Positions 9,601 through 17,582 of a stretch of 64,000 nucleotides of DNA are shown piece by piece (positions within the stretch are counted from its first letter, which is position 1; each line of letters opens with the position of its first letter). The DNA is from Claveliimonas ammoniilytica. Its GTDB lineage: Bacteria > Bacillota > Clostridia > Lachnospirales > Lachnospiraceae. The stretch covers positions 54,144-118,143 of the forward strand of contig NZ_JAOQJV010000007.1 of assembly GCF_025567415.1 (NCBI RefSeq). The letters run 5' to 3'. Below the pieces are notes generated by a model. That model made no database searches. It was not told the DNA's origin and saw nothing but the letters and a program-made list of their open reading frames with translations. The position numbers and the translations under genes were made by a program.

Positions 9601-9890
9601 TTAAGCGCAGCCTGTCCGCCCAGTGTAGGAAGTACGCTGTCCGGCTTCTCTTTCTTTATCAGCTGCTCTACTACTTCTACGGTCAGCGGCTCGATATATA
9701 CACGGTCTGCAATGTCCTTATCAGTCATAATAGTTGCAGGGTTAGAGTTCAGTAAGACAACCTCTACTCCCTCTTCTTTCAGAGAACGACATGCCTGTGT
9801 TCCTGCATAATCAAATTCTGCTGCCTGACCGATTACGATTGGTCCCGATCCGATTACAAGTACTTTTTTAATATCTTTTATCCTAGGCAT
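6693..9890 (-). CDS. carB: Carbamoyl-phosphate synthase large subunit
   Basis: 1065 residues, full length. It makes carbamoyl phosphate from bicarbonate, ATP and ammonia passed from CarA, for arginine and pyrimidine synthesis. Two homologous ATP-grasp halves are visible: each begins with a GSGPI(V/R)IGQ motif (residues 13 and about 560) and contains ATP-grasp motifs such as RPAYTLGGSGGG and RPSYVLGGQGMQ. The last 130 residues form the MGS-like allosteric domain. It starts one base after the carA stop and is translationally linked to it. Confidence 0.98.
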   Translation of the reverse strand: MPRIKDIKKVLVIGSGPIVIGQAAEFDYAGTQACRSLKEEGVEVVLLNSNPATIMTDKDIADRVYIEPLTVEVVEQLIKKEKPDSVLPTLGGQAALNLAMELEEAGFLKENNVRLIGTTSETIKKAEDRLEFKKTMEKIGEPCAASLVVENVEDGVQFAESIGYPVVLRPAYTLGGSGGGIAHDRVQLVEILENGLRLSRVGQVLVERCIAGWKEIEYEVMRDSNGNCITVCNMENIDPVGVHTGDSIVVAPSQTLGDKEYQMLRTSALNIISELNITGGCNVQYALHPDTFEYCVIEVNPRVSRSSALASKATGYPIAKVAAKIALGYTLDEIKNAVTKKTYASFEPMLDYCVVKIPRLPFDKFISAKRTLTTQMKATGEVMSICDNFEGALMKAIRSLEQHVDSLMSYDYSYLTGEELLEVLKVVDDRRIWKIAEAIRQGISYDEIHRVTKIDKWFIDKIAHLVEVELQMKRSALDEDLLREAKRMEFPDNVIAEITGHTEREIHDMRHQYGITAAYKMVDTCAAEFAAETPYYYSVYGSENEVTETNDRKKVLVLGSGPIRIGQGIEFDFCSVHCTWAFAKEGYETIIVNNNPETVSTDFDIADKLYFEPLTPEDVESIVDLEKPDGAVVQFGGQTAIKLTESLMKMGVPILGTSAENVDAAEDRELFDEILEKCEIPRPTGGTVFTAEEAKEVANRLGYPVLVRPSYVLGGQGMQIAIDDHDVDEFIGIINRIAQDHPILVDKYLQGKEIEVDAVCDGEDILIPGIMEHIERAGIHSGDSISVYPAKSITEKTKKTIEEYTKRLAQSLHVIGLINIQFIVCGEDVYVIEVNPRSSRTVPYISKVTGIPIVPLASKVIMGQKIKDLGYTPGLQPEADYFAVKMPVFSFEKIRDADISLGPEMKSTGECLGIAKTFDEALYKAFLGAGIKLPKFKNMIMTVKDEDKEEAVEIGRRFANIGYKIFATAGTAETLKNAGVKAIAVNKIEQESPNLMDLILGHKIDLVIDTPPQGVEHSKDGFVIRRSAIETGVNVLTAIDTAKALITSLENTDIQKLTLIDIAKL

Positions 9891-9891
9891 C

Positions 9892-10968
9892 TTACTTCTC
9901 CTCCCTGTTGTTCATCATGTCAATAAAGCGGTCAAACAGATATCCGGAATCCTGTGGTCCAGGGCAAGCCTCCGGATGGAACTGTACAGTAAAAATATTC
10001 TTACCAATGTATGCAAGTCCTTCATTGGTTCCATCGTTAACATTTACAAATGCTTCTTTCGCCACATCCGCATCTACAGTTGATGCATCTACCGCATATC
10101 CATGGTTCTGCGAAGAAATGTATACACGGTTATTACTCAGGTCTTTTACCGGATGATTGCCTCCTCTGTGACCATATTTCAACTTGTATGTTTTAGCGCC
10201 ATGAGCAAGGGCCATCAGCTGATGTCCCAGACAAATAGCAAATATTGGAATGTCTGTTTCGGACAATTTCTTGATCTCTTTGATAATAGATACGTTGGTC
10301 TCCGGATCCCCAGGGCCATTGGATAACATGATGCCGTCCGGATGGCTTTCGATAATCTCTTCCGCAGATGTATGTGCCGGATAGATCGTAACTTCACAGC
10401 CTCTGTTATTTAAAGATCTGGCAATATTATTCTTAGCACCAAAGTCCATCAACGCAACCTTCGGGCCATCGCCAGGAAGAACTTCTTTTTCTGAGCATGT
10501 AGTCACAGTAACTACATCTCCCACTCTATACTCTTTCAGCTTCGGAACAATCTCATCTACATTATAATTCTCATTCGTAGTGATCATACCGTTCATGGTT
10601 CCTTTTTCACGGAGTATCTTTGTCAATGCTCTTGTATCAATTCCTGCAATACCCGGAATATCCTGCTCCTTCAGGAAATCCTGAATCGTGCCTTCCGAGC
10701 GGAAGTTACTAGGTATTCTTGACAGCTCCCTTACAATATAACCATCCGGCCATGCCTTTTTTGACTCCATGTCTGATGTAATACCGTAATTGCCGATCAA
10801 TGGATATGTCATTACCACGGCCTGTCCTGCATAAGAAGGATCTGTCAGCACCTCCAGATACCCCGTCATCGAAGTATTGAAAACAATCTCGCTGATTACA
10901 TCCTTTGTCGAACCTATGCTGGTTCCGGTAAAAACTGTCCCATCTTCCAAGATAAGAAATGCTTTCAT
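9892..10968 (-). CDS. carA: Carbamoyl-phosphate synthase small (glutaminase) subunit
   Basis: 358 residues. An N-terminal CPSase small-chain domain is followed by a class I glutamine amidotransferase domain whose nucleophile elbow is FAICLGHQ (Cys near residue 245), with the His-Glu pair in FHPEACPGP. It supplies ammonia to CarB. It is first in the carAB operon, with AACAGGTGG before the ATG. A consensus sigma-A promoter lies 60-90 bp upstream and leaves a leader of only about 50 nt. Confidence 0.98.
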   Translation of the reverse strand: MKAFLILEDGTVFTGTSIGSTKDVISEIVFNTSMTGYLEVLTDPSYAGQAVVMTYPLIGNYGITSDMESKKAWPDGYIVRELSRIPSNFRSEGTIQDFLKEQDIPGIAGIDTRALTKILREKGTMNGMITTNENYNVDEIVPKLKEYRVGDVVTVTTCSEKEVLPGDGPKVALMDFGAKNNIARSLNNRGCEVTIYPAHTSAEEIIESHPDGIMLSNGPGDPETNVSIIKEIKKLSETDIPIFAICLGHQLMALAHGAKTYKLKYGHRGGNHPVKDLSNNRVYISSQNHGYAVDASTVDADVAKEAFVNVNDGTNEGLAYIGKNIFTVQFHPEACPGPQDSGYLFDRFIDMMNNREEK

Positions 10969-11027
10969 ATGTCCACCTGTTCCCTTCCAATTTTGTCTTG
11001 TAAACTATAAATGTCCAAATTGTCGTA

Positions 11028-11056
11028 ATTATACAACAAGTTTTAACATTTTTCAA
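11028..11056 (-). promoter_or_regulatory. sigma-A promoter of carAB
   Basis: TTGAAA (11051-11056), a 17-bp spacer and TATAAT (11028-11033). The predicted start near 11021 leaves a leader of about 50 nt before carA. That is too short for a PyrR-type anti-antiterminator/terminator pair, and I find no terminator hairpin in it. Confidence 0.75.
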
Positions 11057-11112
11057 CCCTTATATTGTGCATAATCAAATGCATGCATGAAACGATAGCT
11101 TTTCTCATTATT

Positions 11113-11140
11113 CACATACGCTTCTTATACACATATATTA
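11113..11140 (+). promoter_or_regulatory. candidate SigK/SigE-type promoter
   Basis: CATATATTA (11132-11140) fits the SigK -10 pattern CATANNNTA, and a CAC element lies 16 bp upstream (11113-11115). It is followed 33 bp later by the start of the peptidoglycan-binding gene. The match is short and could be chance in A+T-rich DNA. Confidence 0.3.
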
Positions 11141-11173
11141 TTGTAACAGAATTTGCGAGGTTATACAATTATC

Positions 11174-12454
11174 ATGGCTCAAGTTATCAGTTCTCCTGAC
11201 CACCCAGATATCGGTCGTCTGCAGATCAGCCTTACCTCTTCTATCACCGCTTATCCTATCGCAGACGCATCTATAAGCATCTCCTATACCGGAGTTCCAG
11301 AAAGCACGCTGGAACAACTCACAACCAACTCGTCCGGACAGACCGAAACCATCGATCTCCCGGCTCCGCCTGTCGAATACAGTACGAATCCCGAAAATGA
11401 AGTACAGCCCTATTCCGAATATACATTTCAAGTTACCGCAGAAGGCTATGAGCCAGTCACCATTGCCGGTGCAGAGATTCTGGCAGACGTAACTGCCCTG
11501 CAGAATATCGCTCTGAATCCTGTCACCGCACCTGCTTCTGAAGACGCCTCTCAGGAAGAGATCTTCGTTATTCCGGCACATACCCTTTACGGCAATTATC
11601 CTTCCAAAATCCCAGAATCTGAGATCAAGCCCATTCCCGAAAGCGGCGAAATCGTGCTCAGCCGTGTGGTTGTTCCGGAATACATTGTCGTTCACGACGG
11701 CAGTCCAAGGGACAGCACTGCAAAGAATTACTACGTCCGCTACAAAGACTATATTAAAAATGTAGCCTCCAGTGAGATCTACGCCACCTGGCCGGAGAAT
11801 ACCATCCGGGCAAATGTGCTTGCGATCATGTCCTTTACACTGAACCGTGTGTACACGGAATTCTATCGTAATCAGGGATATGACTTTACAATCACATCTT
11901 CTACAGCCTTCGACCACAAATGGATCCCGGAGCGCAACATCTTCGACACCATCTCTGTCATTGTAGACGAACTATTTGCCGACTATCTGTCCCGTCCGAA
12001 TGTCCGCCAGCCAATCCTCACCCAGTACTGCGACGGCCGACAGGTACAGTGCACCAGCAACGGCTGGATGACGCAGTGGGGTTCCAAGTCCCTTGGCGAT
12101 CAGGGCTACACACCGATTGAAATCCTGCGCTACTATTACGGCGATAACATGTACATCAACACTGCTGAAGCTATTTCCGGCATTCCATCCTCATGGCCCG
12201 GCTATGACCTTGAAATCGGTTCTTCCGGCAATAAAGTCCGCCAGATGCAGGAGCAGTTAAATGTGATCGCCGGTGCTTATCCGGCAATTCCAAAAATCAA
12301 CGCAGACGGCATCTATGGTCCTGCCACAGCCGAAGCCGTTCGCGTATTCCAGTCCGTATTTGGGCTTCCTCAAACCGGTGTGACCGATTACTCCACCTGG
12401 TATAAAATTTCAGAAATCTATGTCGGCGTATCACGGATCGCAGAATTATCCTAA
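11174..12454 (+). CDS. Peptidoglycan-binding-domain protein (possible spore/envelope protein)
   Basis: 426 residues from the ATG at 11174. A TTG 21 bp earlier would add seven residues but lacks a ribosome binding site. Residues about 10-110 look like a carboxypeptidase-regulatory or beta-sandwich repeat (TSSITAYPIADASISISYTG...TDY-type turns). The middle 150-310 resembles a SpoIID/stage II-like or uncharacterised clostridial domain with YATWPENTIRANVLAI and CDGRQVQC. The C-terminus (about 335-420) is a PG_binding_1 repeat (GSSGNKVRQMQEQLN...DGIYGPATAEAVRVFQ). No signal peptide is seen, so if it binds the wall it may act on the spore cortex after mother-cell synthesis. Function is inferred only. 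Confidence 0.75.
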   Translation: MAQVISSPDHPDIGRLQISLTSSITAYPIADASISISYTGVPESTLEQLTTNSSGQTETIDLPAPPVEYSTNPENEVQPYSEYTFQVTAEGYEPVTIAGAEILADVTALQNIALNPVTAPASEDASQEEIFVIPAHTLYGNYPSKIPESEIKPIPESGEIVLSRVVVPEYIVVHDGSPRDSTAKNYYVRYKDYIKNVASSEIYATWPENTIRANVLAIMSFTLNRVYTEFYRNQGYDFTITSSTAFDHKWIPERNIFDTISVIVDELFADYLSRPNVRQPILTQYCDGRQVQCTSNGWMTQWGSKSLGDQGYTPIEILRYYYGDNMYINTAEAISGIPSSWPGYDLEIGSSGNKVRQMQEQLNVIAGAYPAIPKINADGIYGPATAEAVRVFQSVFGLPQTGVTDYSTWYKISEIYVGVSRIAELS

Positions 12455-12459
12455 AAAGC

Positions 12460-12489
12460 AAAAGGCTCTGGGAATATTTGCCCGGAGCC
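12460..12489. terminator. terminator hairpin between convergent genes
   Basis: GGCTCTGGG (12464-12472) pairs with CCCGGAGCC (12481-12489). On the minus strand it is followed by TTTTGCTTTTT, so it fits best as the terminator of the SnoaL-like gene at 12529. It may also stop the plus-strand gene. Confidence 0.7.
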
Positions 12490-12528
12490 CTGTTAAATCA
12501 TACGTTCTTTTACTATATATATTATATA

Positions 12529-13053
12529 TTACTCAAAATCTGCAAAGAATTTGTAAGATGGATCTTTTTTATTATTACGTTCTGTATTGTAATTCTCCAG
12601 ATCCTGGCCAGGAACAACAATCATCGTATTATCTCCGGCAACTACTCTTTCTACAATCAGCCATTTGCCATCTCTGCATTCCCATTTATCAATATCACGA
12701 CATCTTGCTTCTACGGTGAATGTAGATTTCTTGCCGCCTTTCAACTTTTTCGGGAATTTGCAAGCAGCATACATATAAGTCTCGCTTGCTGCCTTATTAC
12801 CATCTACCTTAATCAAAATGTTGGTCATCATATGATGGGTAGATATCATATGACGATGCTGGTTCAGCATGTTATCAATAAACTGTCTTCCGGTTCCCTT
12901 CGGGAATGTTGGTCCATAGTTCACCTTGCTGTCTTCAGCAAACACACTGTAACCCAATTCATTGTCGATTCGATCCAGAGCACGGCAATATGTATAGATC
13001 TGATCGCGAATTGCCTCTTTTGCCAATAATGTTTCGATGTCTTTGTTCTCCAT
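12529..13053 (-). CDS. SnoaL-like / NTF2-fold protein
   Basis: 174 residues of a single SnoaL_4-type NTF2 fold. The N-terminal helix phrase IYTYCRALDRIDNELGYSVFA and the central THHMMTN strand with following VDG.KAASETY are typical. Members include polyketide cyclases, steroid isomerases, scytalone dehydratase and the bile-acid 7-alpha-dehydratase BaiE. It does not look specifically like BaiE, and no bai genes are nearby. It is a single gene with a good ribosome binding site (AAGGAGACAAAAGAC before ATG). The substrate is unknown. Confidence 0.75.
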   Translation of the reverse strand: MENKDIETLLAKEAIRDQIYTYCRALDRIDNELGYSVFAEDSKVNYGPTFPKGTGRQFIDNMLNQHRHMISTHHMMTNILIKVDGNKAASETYMYAACKFPKKLKGGKKSTFTVEARCRDIDKWECRDGKWLIVERVVAGDNTMIVVPGQDLENYNTERNNKKDPSYKFFADFE

Positions 13054-13341
13054 GTCTTTTGTCTCCTTTTTTATTATTTATTATAGATCTTAAATCATAT
13101 AAGTACAGTATAGCACTTTGTTATTTTTTTAGTAGCTATTATCAGTTTTTTTGTAGACCTTTCTGAAGTTTTATTAACATTTTCAGATTTTAAATATTTT
13201 GCGCACACAAGTTTAAGCTCCTGTTGCTTTAAGCAGTACTTTGATGAATAGTGTTTTATCAACAAATAATAAATACTTTAAAATTTCATAATATTTTTGC
13301 GATATATTTTGCAACCAACCAGTAAGTTATGACAATATAAG
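13054..13341. other. A+T-rich intergenic region
   Basis: No reading frame of note. On the minus strand TATACT near 13120 could be the -10 of the SnoaL-like gene, without a convincing -35. On the plus strand TTGCAA (13309-13314) and GACAAT (13331-13336), 16 bp apart, could start the structured RNA that follows. Confidence 0.4.
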
Positions 13342-13535
13342 AGTGTAAGGGTAATTAAGATTACCCAGGGAAGACGTCAGAAATGGGAGTTTTAATTTGA
13401 GATGAAGAAACAACAGCTGGAAAAACGACTTATAATCTCAGTCTATAATCATCGGAAGTGCCAAAAGGCACGTTCTGAGATTGGACGCGGTCGTCAAGGT
13501 CCTTAGCCAACTAGGACTTTGACTCATCGCGATAC
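13342..13535 (+). ncRNA. candidate structured non-coding RNA (class not identified)
   Basis: About 190 nt with no ORF but several strong stems on the plus strand. GGGTAAT/ATTACCC forms a 7-bp hairpin with a TAAG loop (13349-13366). AATCTCAG/CTGAGATT (about 13435-13481) encloses a GTGCC-AAAA-GGCAC hairpin. GTCAAGGTCCT/AGGACTTTGAC (about 13493-13523, one G-U pair) has a 9-nt loop. Purine-rich single strands such as GATGAAGAAACAACAG join them. The plus strand is favoured because of a possible promoter at 13309-13336 and tetraloop-like loops. Size and composition invite comparison with the raiA-motif RNA of Firmicutes, but I cannot confirm that from memory. Confidence 0.5.
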
Positions 13536-13584
13536 AAAAAAGATGTATCCACAGCATGTTCTTCAGACATGCCACAGATACATC
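13536..13584 (-). terminator. rho-independent terminator of the rseP operon
   Basis: GATGTATC and GCATG arms pair with CATGC and GATACATC around a symmetric CACA/CACA internal loop. On the minus strand six T residues follow immediately (13536-13541). It ends the pyrH-frr-uppS-cdsA-rseP transcript and may also form the 3' end of the convergent candidate RNA. Confidence 0.85.
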
Positions 13585-13591
13585 CTCCTTA

Positions 13592-14623
13592 TCACATAAT
13601 TAATTTTCGAATATCGTTAAACAATACGACTACCATAAGTGCCATCAGCAGTGCAAATCCGATCAGATGCACATAGCCTTCTTTCTCAGGCGGTATCTTC
13701 TTTCTGCGGATTGCCTCTACAAATAGAAATACCAGGCGGCCTCCATCCAGTGCCGGAATCGGAAGCAGATTCATTACACCCAAGTTCGCCGACAGCAAAA
13801 TTGCAATGTTCAGCATACTGGCGATCACAGTCGACACGCCATACTGAGACGATGCCTGATACGTTTCATCCACCACACCGACGATTCCGACAGGGCCTGA
13901 CATCTGATCTATGCCCACCTGTCTCATAATTAACATCTTCAGACTGGATACTGTAGTACAGATCCAGTATTTCACCTCATACGTACCATACTGAAGCGAC
14001 TTGAAAAATCCTGCTTTTTCATTCGCTCCTCTCGAAATTCCCAGACGGTAATACTGATTCTCTTCATCATATTTTGGCGTCAATGTAACCGTATGCTTCT
14101 CTCCATCGTGCTCATAGGTAACGTCAACCGTCTCCCCCTGATGGAACTGATTATAGGTCGAAATCTCGCGAAAGATATTGATCTTCTTATTTCCGATCCT
14201 GACAATCCTGTCTCCAGGCTGGATTCCTGCTTCCGCAGCCGGATAGCCATTCTCCACCTGTTCTGCTACCGGCTGGTCATAACCTACCATAGCAATCAGA
14301 ATCACTGACAAAATAAATGCCAGAATAAAATTAAACACCGGACCTCCCGCAATCACTGCGATTCTCGCCCACACGGATTTGCTGTGGAAATTGCCTTCCG
14401 AACCGGTTGCCTCGTCATCCTCACCCATCATACAGGCACCGCCGATCGGCAGCAGTCTCAGGCAGTATCTCGTTCCTTTATATTCTTTTGAGAACAAAAG
14501 TGGTCCCATGCCTAGTGCAAACTCTTCCACCTCTATACCATTTGCTTTTGCAATCAGAAAATGTCCCATCTCGTGAAAGATCACGATAAAGCTGAACAAT
14601 AATATTGCTATGATAATCCCCAA
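13592..14623 (-). CDS. rseP: Site-2 protease RseP
   Basis: 343 residues; an intramembrane zinc metalloprotease that cleaves membrane-embedded regulators. HEMGH near residue 18 in the first membrane helix supplies the zinc ligands, a PDZ domain covers about 115-195 (GYPAAEAGIQPGDRIV), and the C-terminal MNLLPIPALDGG motif supplies the third ligand. It is last in the pyrH-frr-uppS-cdsA-rseP operon. In many Firmicutes dxr sits between cdsA and rseP; here only 56 bp separate them. Confidence 0.95.
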   Translation of the reverse strand: MGIIIAILLFSFIVIFHEMGHFLIAKANGIEVEEFALGMGPLLFSKEYKGTRYCLRLLPIGGACMMGEDDEATGSEGNFHSKSVWARIAVIAGGPVFNFILAFILSVILIAMVGYDQPVAEQVENGYPAAEAGIQPGDRIVRIGNKKINIFREISTYNQFHQGETVDVTYEHDGEKHTVTLTPKYDEENQYYRLGISRGANEKAGFFKSLQYGTYEVKYWICTTVSSLKMLIMRQVGIDQMSGPVGIVGVVDETYQASSQYGVSTVIASMLNIAILLSANLGVMNLLPIPALDGGRLVFLFVEAIRRKKIPPEKEGYVHLIGFALLMALMVVVLFNDIRKLIM

Positions 14624-14679
14624 TTTATGCCTCCCTGAATTAGTAAGTATAACCTCATATCCTTATCGTTCTGCATCTG

Positions 14680-15480
14680 TTATTTGATCAGCCACAATGT
14701 CAGATAATAGATAATCGGTGCGGTAAAGATCACACTGTCAAAACGGTCTAAGATACCGCCATGACCAGGAATCAGCTTACCGTAATCTTTAATCTCATGA
14801 TTTCTCTTAATCGCAGATGCTGACAGATCGCCAATCTGAGAGATCGCACCGCCGACGCCACAGATCACTGCACAGAGTACTGGACTTACATCTGCACTTG
14901 CGAAATGATTCATACATGCCGCAAAAATCGCACCGAGAAGTGCTGCACCTACGACTCCGCCAACTCCGCCTTCAACAGATTTCTTCGGACTGAGGATCGG
15001 TGCCATCTTATGCTTGCCAATCAGCATACCAACACAGTATGCACAGGTATCGCATCCCCAGGAACTTAAGAATATCAGCCATACCATGACCATTCCGTCC
15101 GGCAGGCATCTGGTCTGATATACAAATGACAGCATTACTGCTACATAGAGCACACCAAAAAACACCGTCATAACCTGCTCAGCCACAAACTTAGGATATG
15201 CAAATACATACACTGCCATCGCAAGCATCAATACTAGGATGATAAGCGGCATTATATATTCCATTTTATTCTGATACATTAAGATATAATACCCGATCGC
15301 ACCCAAATATCCTACTACACCAAGTGCCTGATTCTGCACCTTAACAGTTCTGTATAATTCCATCAGACCGATCAGGCTGGCTGCCAGAAGCACAGTATAC
15401 AGCACAGGACCTCCCATGCCGACCGTGAGGATCAGTACTGCAACCAGTACAATTCCGCTTAACAGTCTTGTCTTAAACAT
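14680..15480 (-). CDS. cdsA: Phosphatidate cytidylyltransferase
   Basis: 266 residues with about eight hydrophobic segments. The C-terminal signature SASAIKRNHEIKDYG, followed by HGGILDRFDS, is the CDP-diglyceride synthetase motif. It converts phosphatidic acid and CTP to CDP-diacylglycerol for phospholipid synthesis. Its start overlaps the uppS stop by 8 bp, so the two are translationally coupled. Confidence 0.96.
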   Translation of the reverse strand: MFKTRLLSGIVLVAVLILTVGMGGPVLYTVLLAASLIGLMELYRTVKVQNQALGVVGYLGAIGYYILMYQNKMEYIMPLIILVLMLAMAVYVFAYPKFVAEQVMTVFFGVLYVAVMLSFVYQTRCLPDGMVMVWLIFLSSWGCDTCAYCVGMLIGKHKMAPILSPKKSVEGGVGGVVGAALLGAIFAACMNHFASADVSPVLCAVICGVGGAISQIGDLSASAIKRNHEIKDYGKLIPGHGGILDRFDSVIFTAPIIYYLTLWLIK

Positions 15481-16189
15481 TTTGCTCCTCCTTCACACCA
15501 CCAAAGCGTCTGTCCCGCTTATTATACTGCTCGATCGCTTTAATAAGTTCTTCTTTCGTAAATGCCGGCCAATGCACATCGGTAAAGTAAAACTCCGTAT
15601 ATGCAAGTTGCCACAGCAGGAAATTTGAAAGTCTCTGTTCCCCGCTGGTACGGATCAGAAGATCCGGATCCGGAATCCCATAGGTATCCAGATAGCGTTC
15701 GATCACGGCTTCCGTAATCTCTGCCGGATCCTGCTTGTTATCTACACAATCCTGCGCAAGTCTGCGGATACCTCGCACGAGTTCATCCCTGCTTCCATAA
15801 TTGATTGCGATCTGGAAATTCAGTCCACCATTATTCTTTGTTGCCTCTTCCAGCTCCAGAATACGGCTTCTGATATCTTCATCCAGTCTGGTAATATCTC
15901 CGATCACACGGACTTTCATATCATTTTTCGCAGCCGTTGTAAGGCATGTCTTCATATAACGACGCAACAGATTCATCAGTGCATCGACTTCATCCTGCGG
16001 ACGATTCCAGTTCTCTGTGGAAAATGCATACACGGTCAGATACTTAATTCCCAATCTCCACGCCTCTTCACAGATTCTCTCCACATTCTTACTTCCCTGT
16101 GCATGCCCATAATTACGCGGCATGCCTTTGGACTTTGCCCACCGGCCATTTCCATCCAGAATTATTGCCACATGCTGTGGTACATTCAT
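15473..16189 (-). CDS. uppS: Undecaprenyl diphosphate synthase (isoprenyl transferase)
   Basis: 238 residues of a cis-prenyltransferase. ILDGNGRWAK near residue 10 holds the catalytic Asp, and the C-terminal RTSGEQRLSNFLLWQ motif is intact. It extends farnesyl diphosphate with isopentenyl diphosphate to the C55 carrier lipid used for peptidoglycan. It is in an operon with frr upstream and cdsA downstream. Confidence 0.97.
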   Translation of the reverse strand: MNVPQHVAIILDGNGRWAKSKGMPRNYGHAQGSKNVERICEEAWRLGIKYLTVYAFSTENWNRPQDEVDALMNLLRRYMKTCLTTAAKNDMKVRVIGDITRLDEDIRSRILELEEATKNNGGLNFQIAINYGSRDELVRGIRRLAQDCVDNKQDPAEITEAVIERYLDTYGIPDPDLLIRTSGEQRLSNFLLWQLAYTEFYFTDVHWPAFTKEELIKAIEQYNKRDRRFGGVKEEQNV

Positions 16190-16262
16190 ATCTTATCCTC
16201 CTGACTCATTGCAATGCAAAGGGAGACGAGACACACGCCCCGCCCCCGATATTGCGATGTTC

Positions 16263-16814
16263 CTAAACTGTCATTACCTCTTTAGACTTCTCATCAACAG
16301 CTTTATCTACTTCTTTGATGTATTTATCTGTAACCTTCTGAAGTTCTGTCTCCAGATCCTTGATCTCATCCTCTGATACATCACTGCCCTTCAGTTTCTT
16401 GAATGCATCATTACCATCGCGTCGGATATTTCTGACAGCAACTTTTGCCTGCTCGCCTTTTTTCTTAACGTCCTTCACCAGTTCTTTTCTTCGATCCTCA
16501 GTAAGTTCCGGGAATACCAGACGTACAACCTGTCCATCATTGGTAGGGTTGATGCCGATATCTGACATGTTGATCGCTTTTTCAATCTCTTTGATCATGC
16601 TCTTCTCCCATGGCTGGATCACGATCATACGAGCCTCCGGAACAGAAATGTTACCAACCTGCTGAATCGGTGTAGGTGTTCCATAATAATCTACTGTCAG
16701 CTTGTTCAAGATATTAGGATTGGCACGTCCTGCACGGATTGTCATCAGTTCTGACTCCAGACTTGCCAGTGTCTTTTTCATCTTACTTTCGTATACGCTT
16801 ACCTGTTCACTCAT
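16263..16814 (-). CDS. frr: Ribosome recycling factor
   Basis: 183 residues, the usual RRF length. The family signature AGRANPNILNKL and the C-terminal coiled-coil helix are present. With EF-G it splits the post-termination 70S ribosome. It lies 19 bp downstream of pyrH and has AGGAGG before the ATG. Confidence 0.98.
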   Translation of the reverse strand: MSEQVSVYESKMKKTLASLESELMTIRAGRANPNILNKLTVDYYGTPTPIQQVGNISVPEARMIVIQPWEKSMIKEIEKAINMSDIGINPTNDGQVVRLVFPELTEDRRKELVKDVKKKGEQAKVAVRNIRRDGNDAFKKLKGSDVSEDEIKDLETELQKVTDKYIKEVDKAVDEKSKEVMTV

Positions 16815-16833
16815 TCTAAAATCCTCCTCAATA

Positions 16834-17529
16834 CTATACGGTTACTTTCGTACCGTTAAACTTACCTGATACGGTATTGACAATACTGTTCTCTTCATTC
16901 AGACCAAATACAAGCATCGGCATCTTATTCTCCAGACAGAGGATCGATGCTGTCAGGTCTATCGCCGCCAGTTTCTGATCAATAATGTCCTGAATAGAAA
17001 GCTCATCATACTTCTTCGCCTCCGGATTCACCTTCGGATCACTGTCATAGATACCGTCAATCGCCTTGGCAAGCAGCATCGTATCTGCTTCGATCTCGAT
17101 GGCACGAAGAACAGCTCCTGTATCCGTTGAGAAATACGGATGACCTGTACCACCTGCGAAAAAGATTACCTTACCTTCATCCAATGCTTTCAGAGCACTG
17201 TCCTTCGAAAACAGTGTAGTAAATGCGCCACATACAAAAGGTGTAAACACCTCAGTCTTCATACCTACATGACGAAAAATATCAGATACATAGATACAGT
17301 TCATTACTGTTGCCAGCATACCGATCTGATCTGCCTTGGTACGGTCGATTGTCTCACTGGTACGTCCTCTCCAGAAGTTCCCCCCTCCTGTAACGATCGC
17401 CACCTGCATACCGTCGTCCACAAGCTGCTTTACCTGTTTGGCAACGCCGATACAGGTTGCTTCATCAAATCCTGTTTTCTTATCCCCTGCAAGGGCCTCT
17501 CCACTTAATTTTAATAACACTCTTTTCAT
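16834..17529 (-). CDS. pyrH: UMP kinase
   Basis: 231 residues of an amino-acid-kinase-fold UMP kinase. It starts KRVLLKLSGEAL and has VTGGGNFWRG and TGHPYFSTDTGA motifs that bind ATP and UMP. It phosphorylates UMP to UDP. It is the first gene of this operon and is preceded by its own promoter (17583-17612). AAGGAG lies before the ATG. Confidence 0.98.
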   Translation of the reverse strand: MKRVLLKLSGEALAGDKKTGFDEATCIGVAKQVKQLVDDGMQVAIVTGGGNFWRGRTSETIDRTKADQIGMLATVMNCIYVSDIFRHVGMKTEVFTPFVCGAFTTLFSKDSALKALDEGKVIFFAGGTGHPYFSTDTGAVLRAIEIEADTMLLAKAIDGIYDSDPKVNPEAKKYDELSIQDIIDQKLAAIDLTASILCLENKMPMLVFGLNEENSIVNTVSGKFNGTKVTV

Positions 17530-17582
17530 AAGTCTGCTCCTTGTTCTTCATTTGTCTGCAAAGCACTGCATACTTAATAGTA

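Noticed and set aside
10969..11027. PyrR-type attenuator before carAB
   Set aside because: The predicted leader is about 50 nt with no terminator hairpin or PyrR anti-antiterminator loop.
11138..11917. 259-residue minus-strand open frame
   Set aside because: It is antisense to the peptidoglycan-binding-domain gene, which has a coherent domain structure; the minus frame has unusual Cys/Arg composition and no ribosome binding site.
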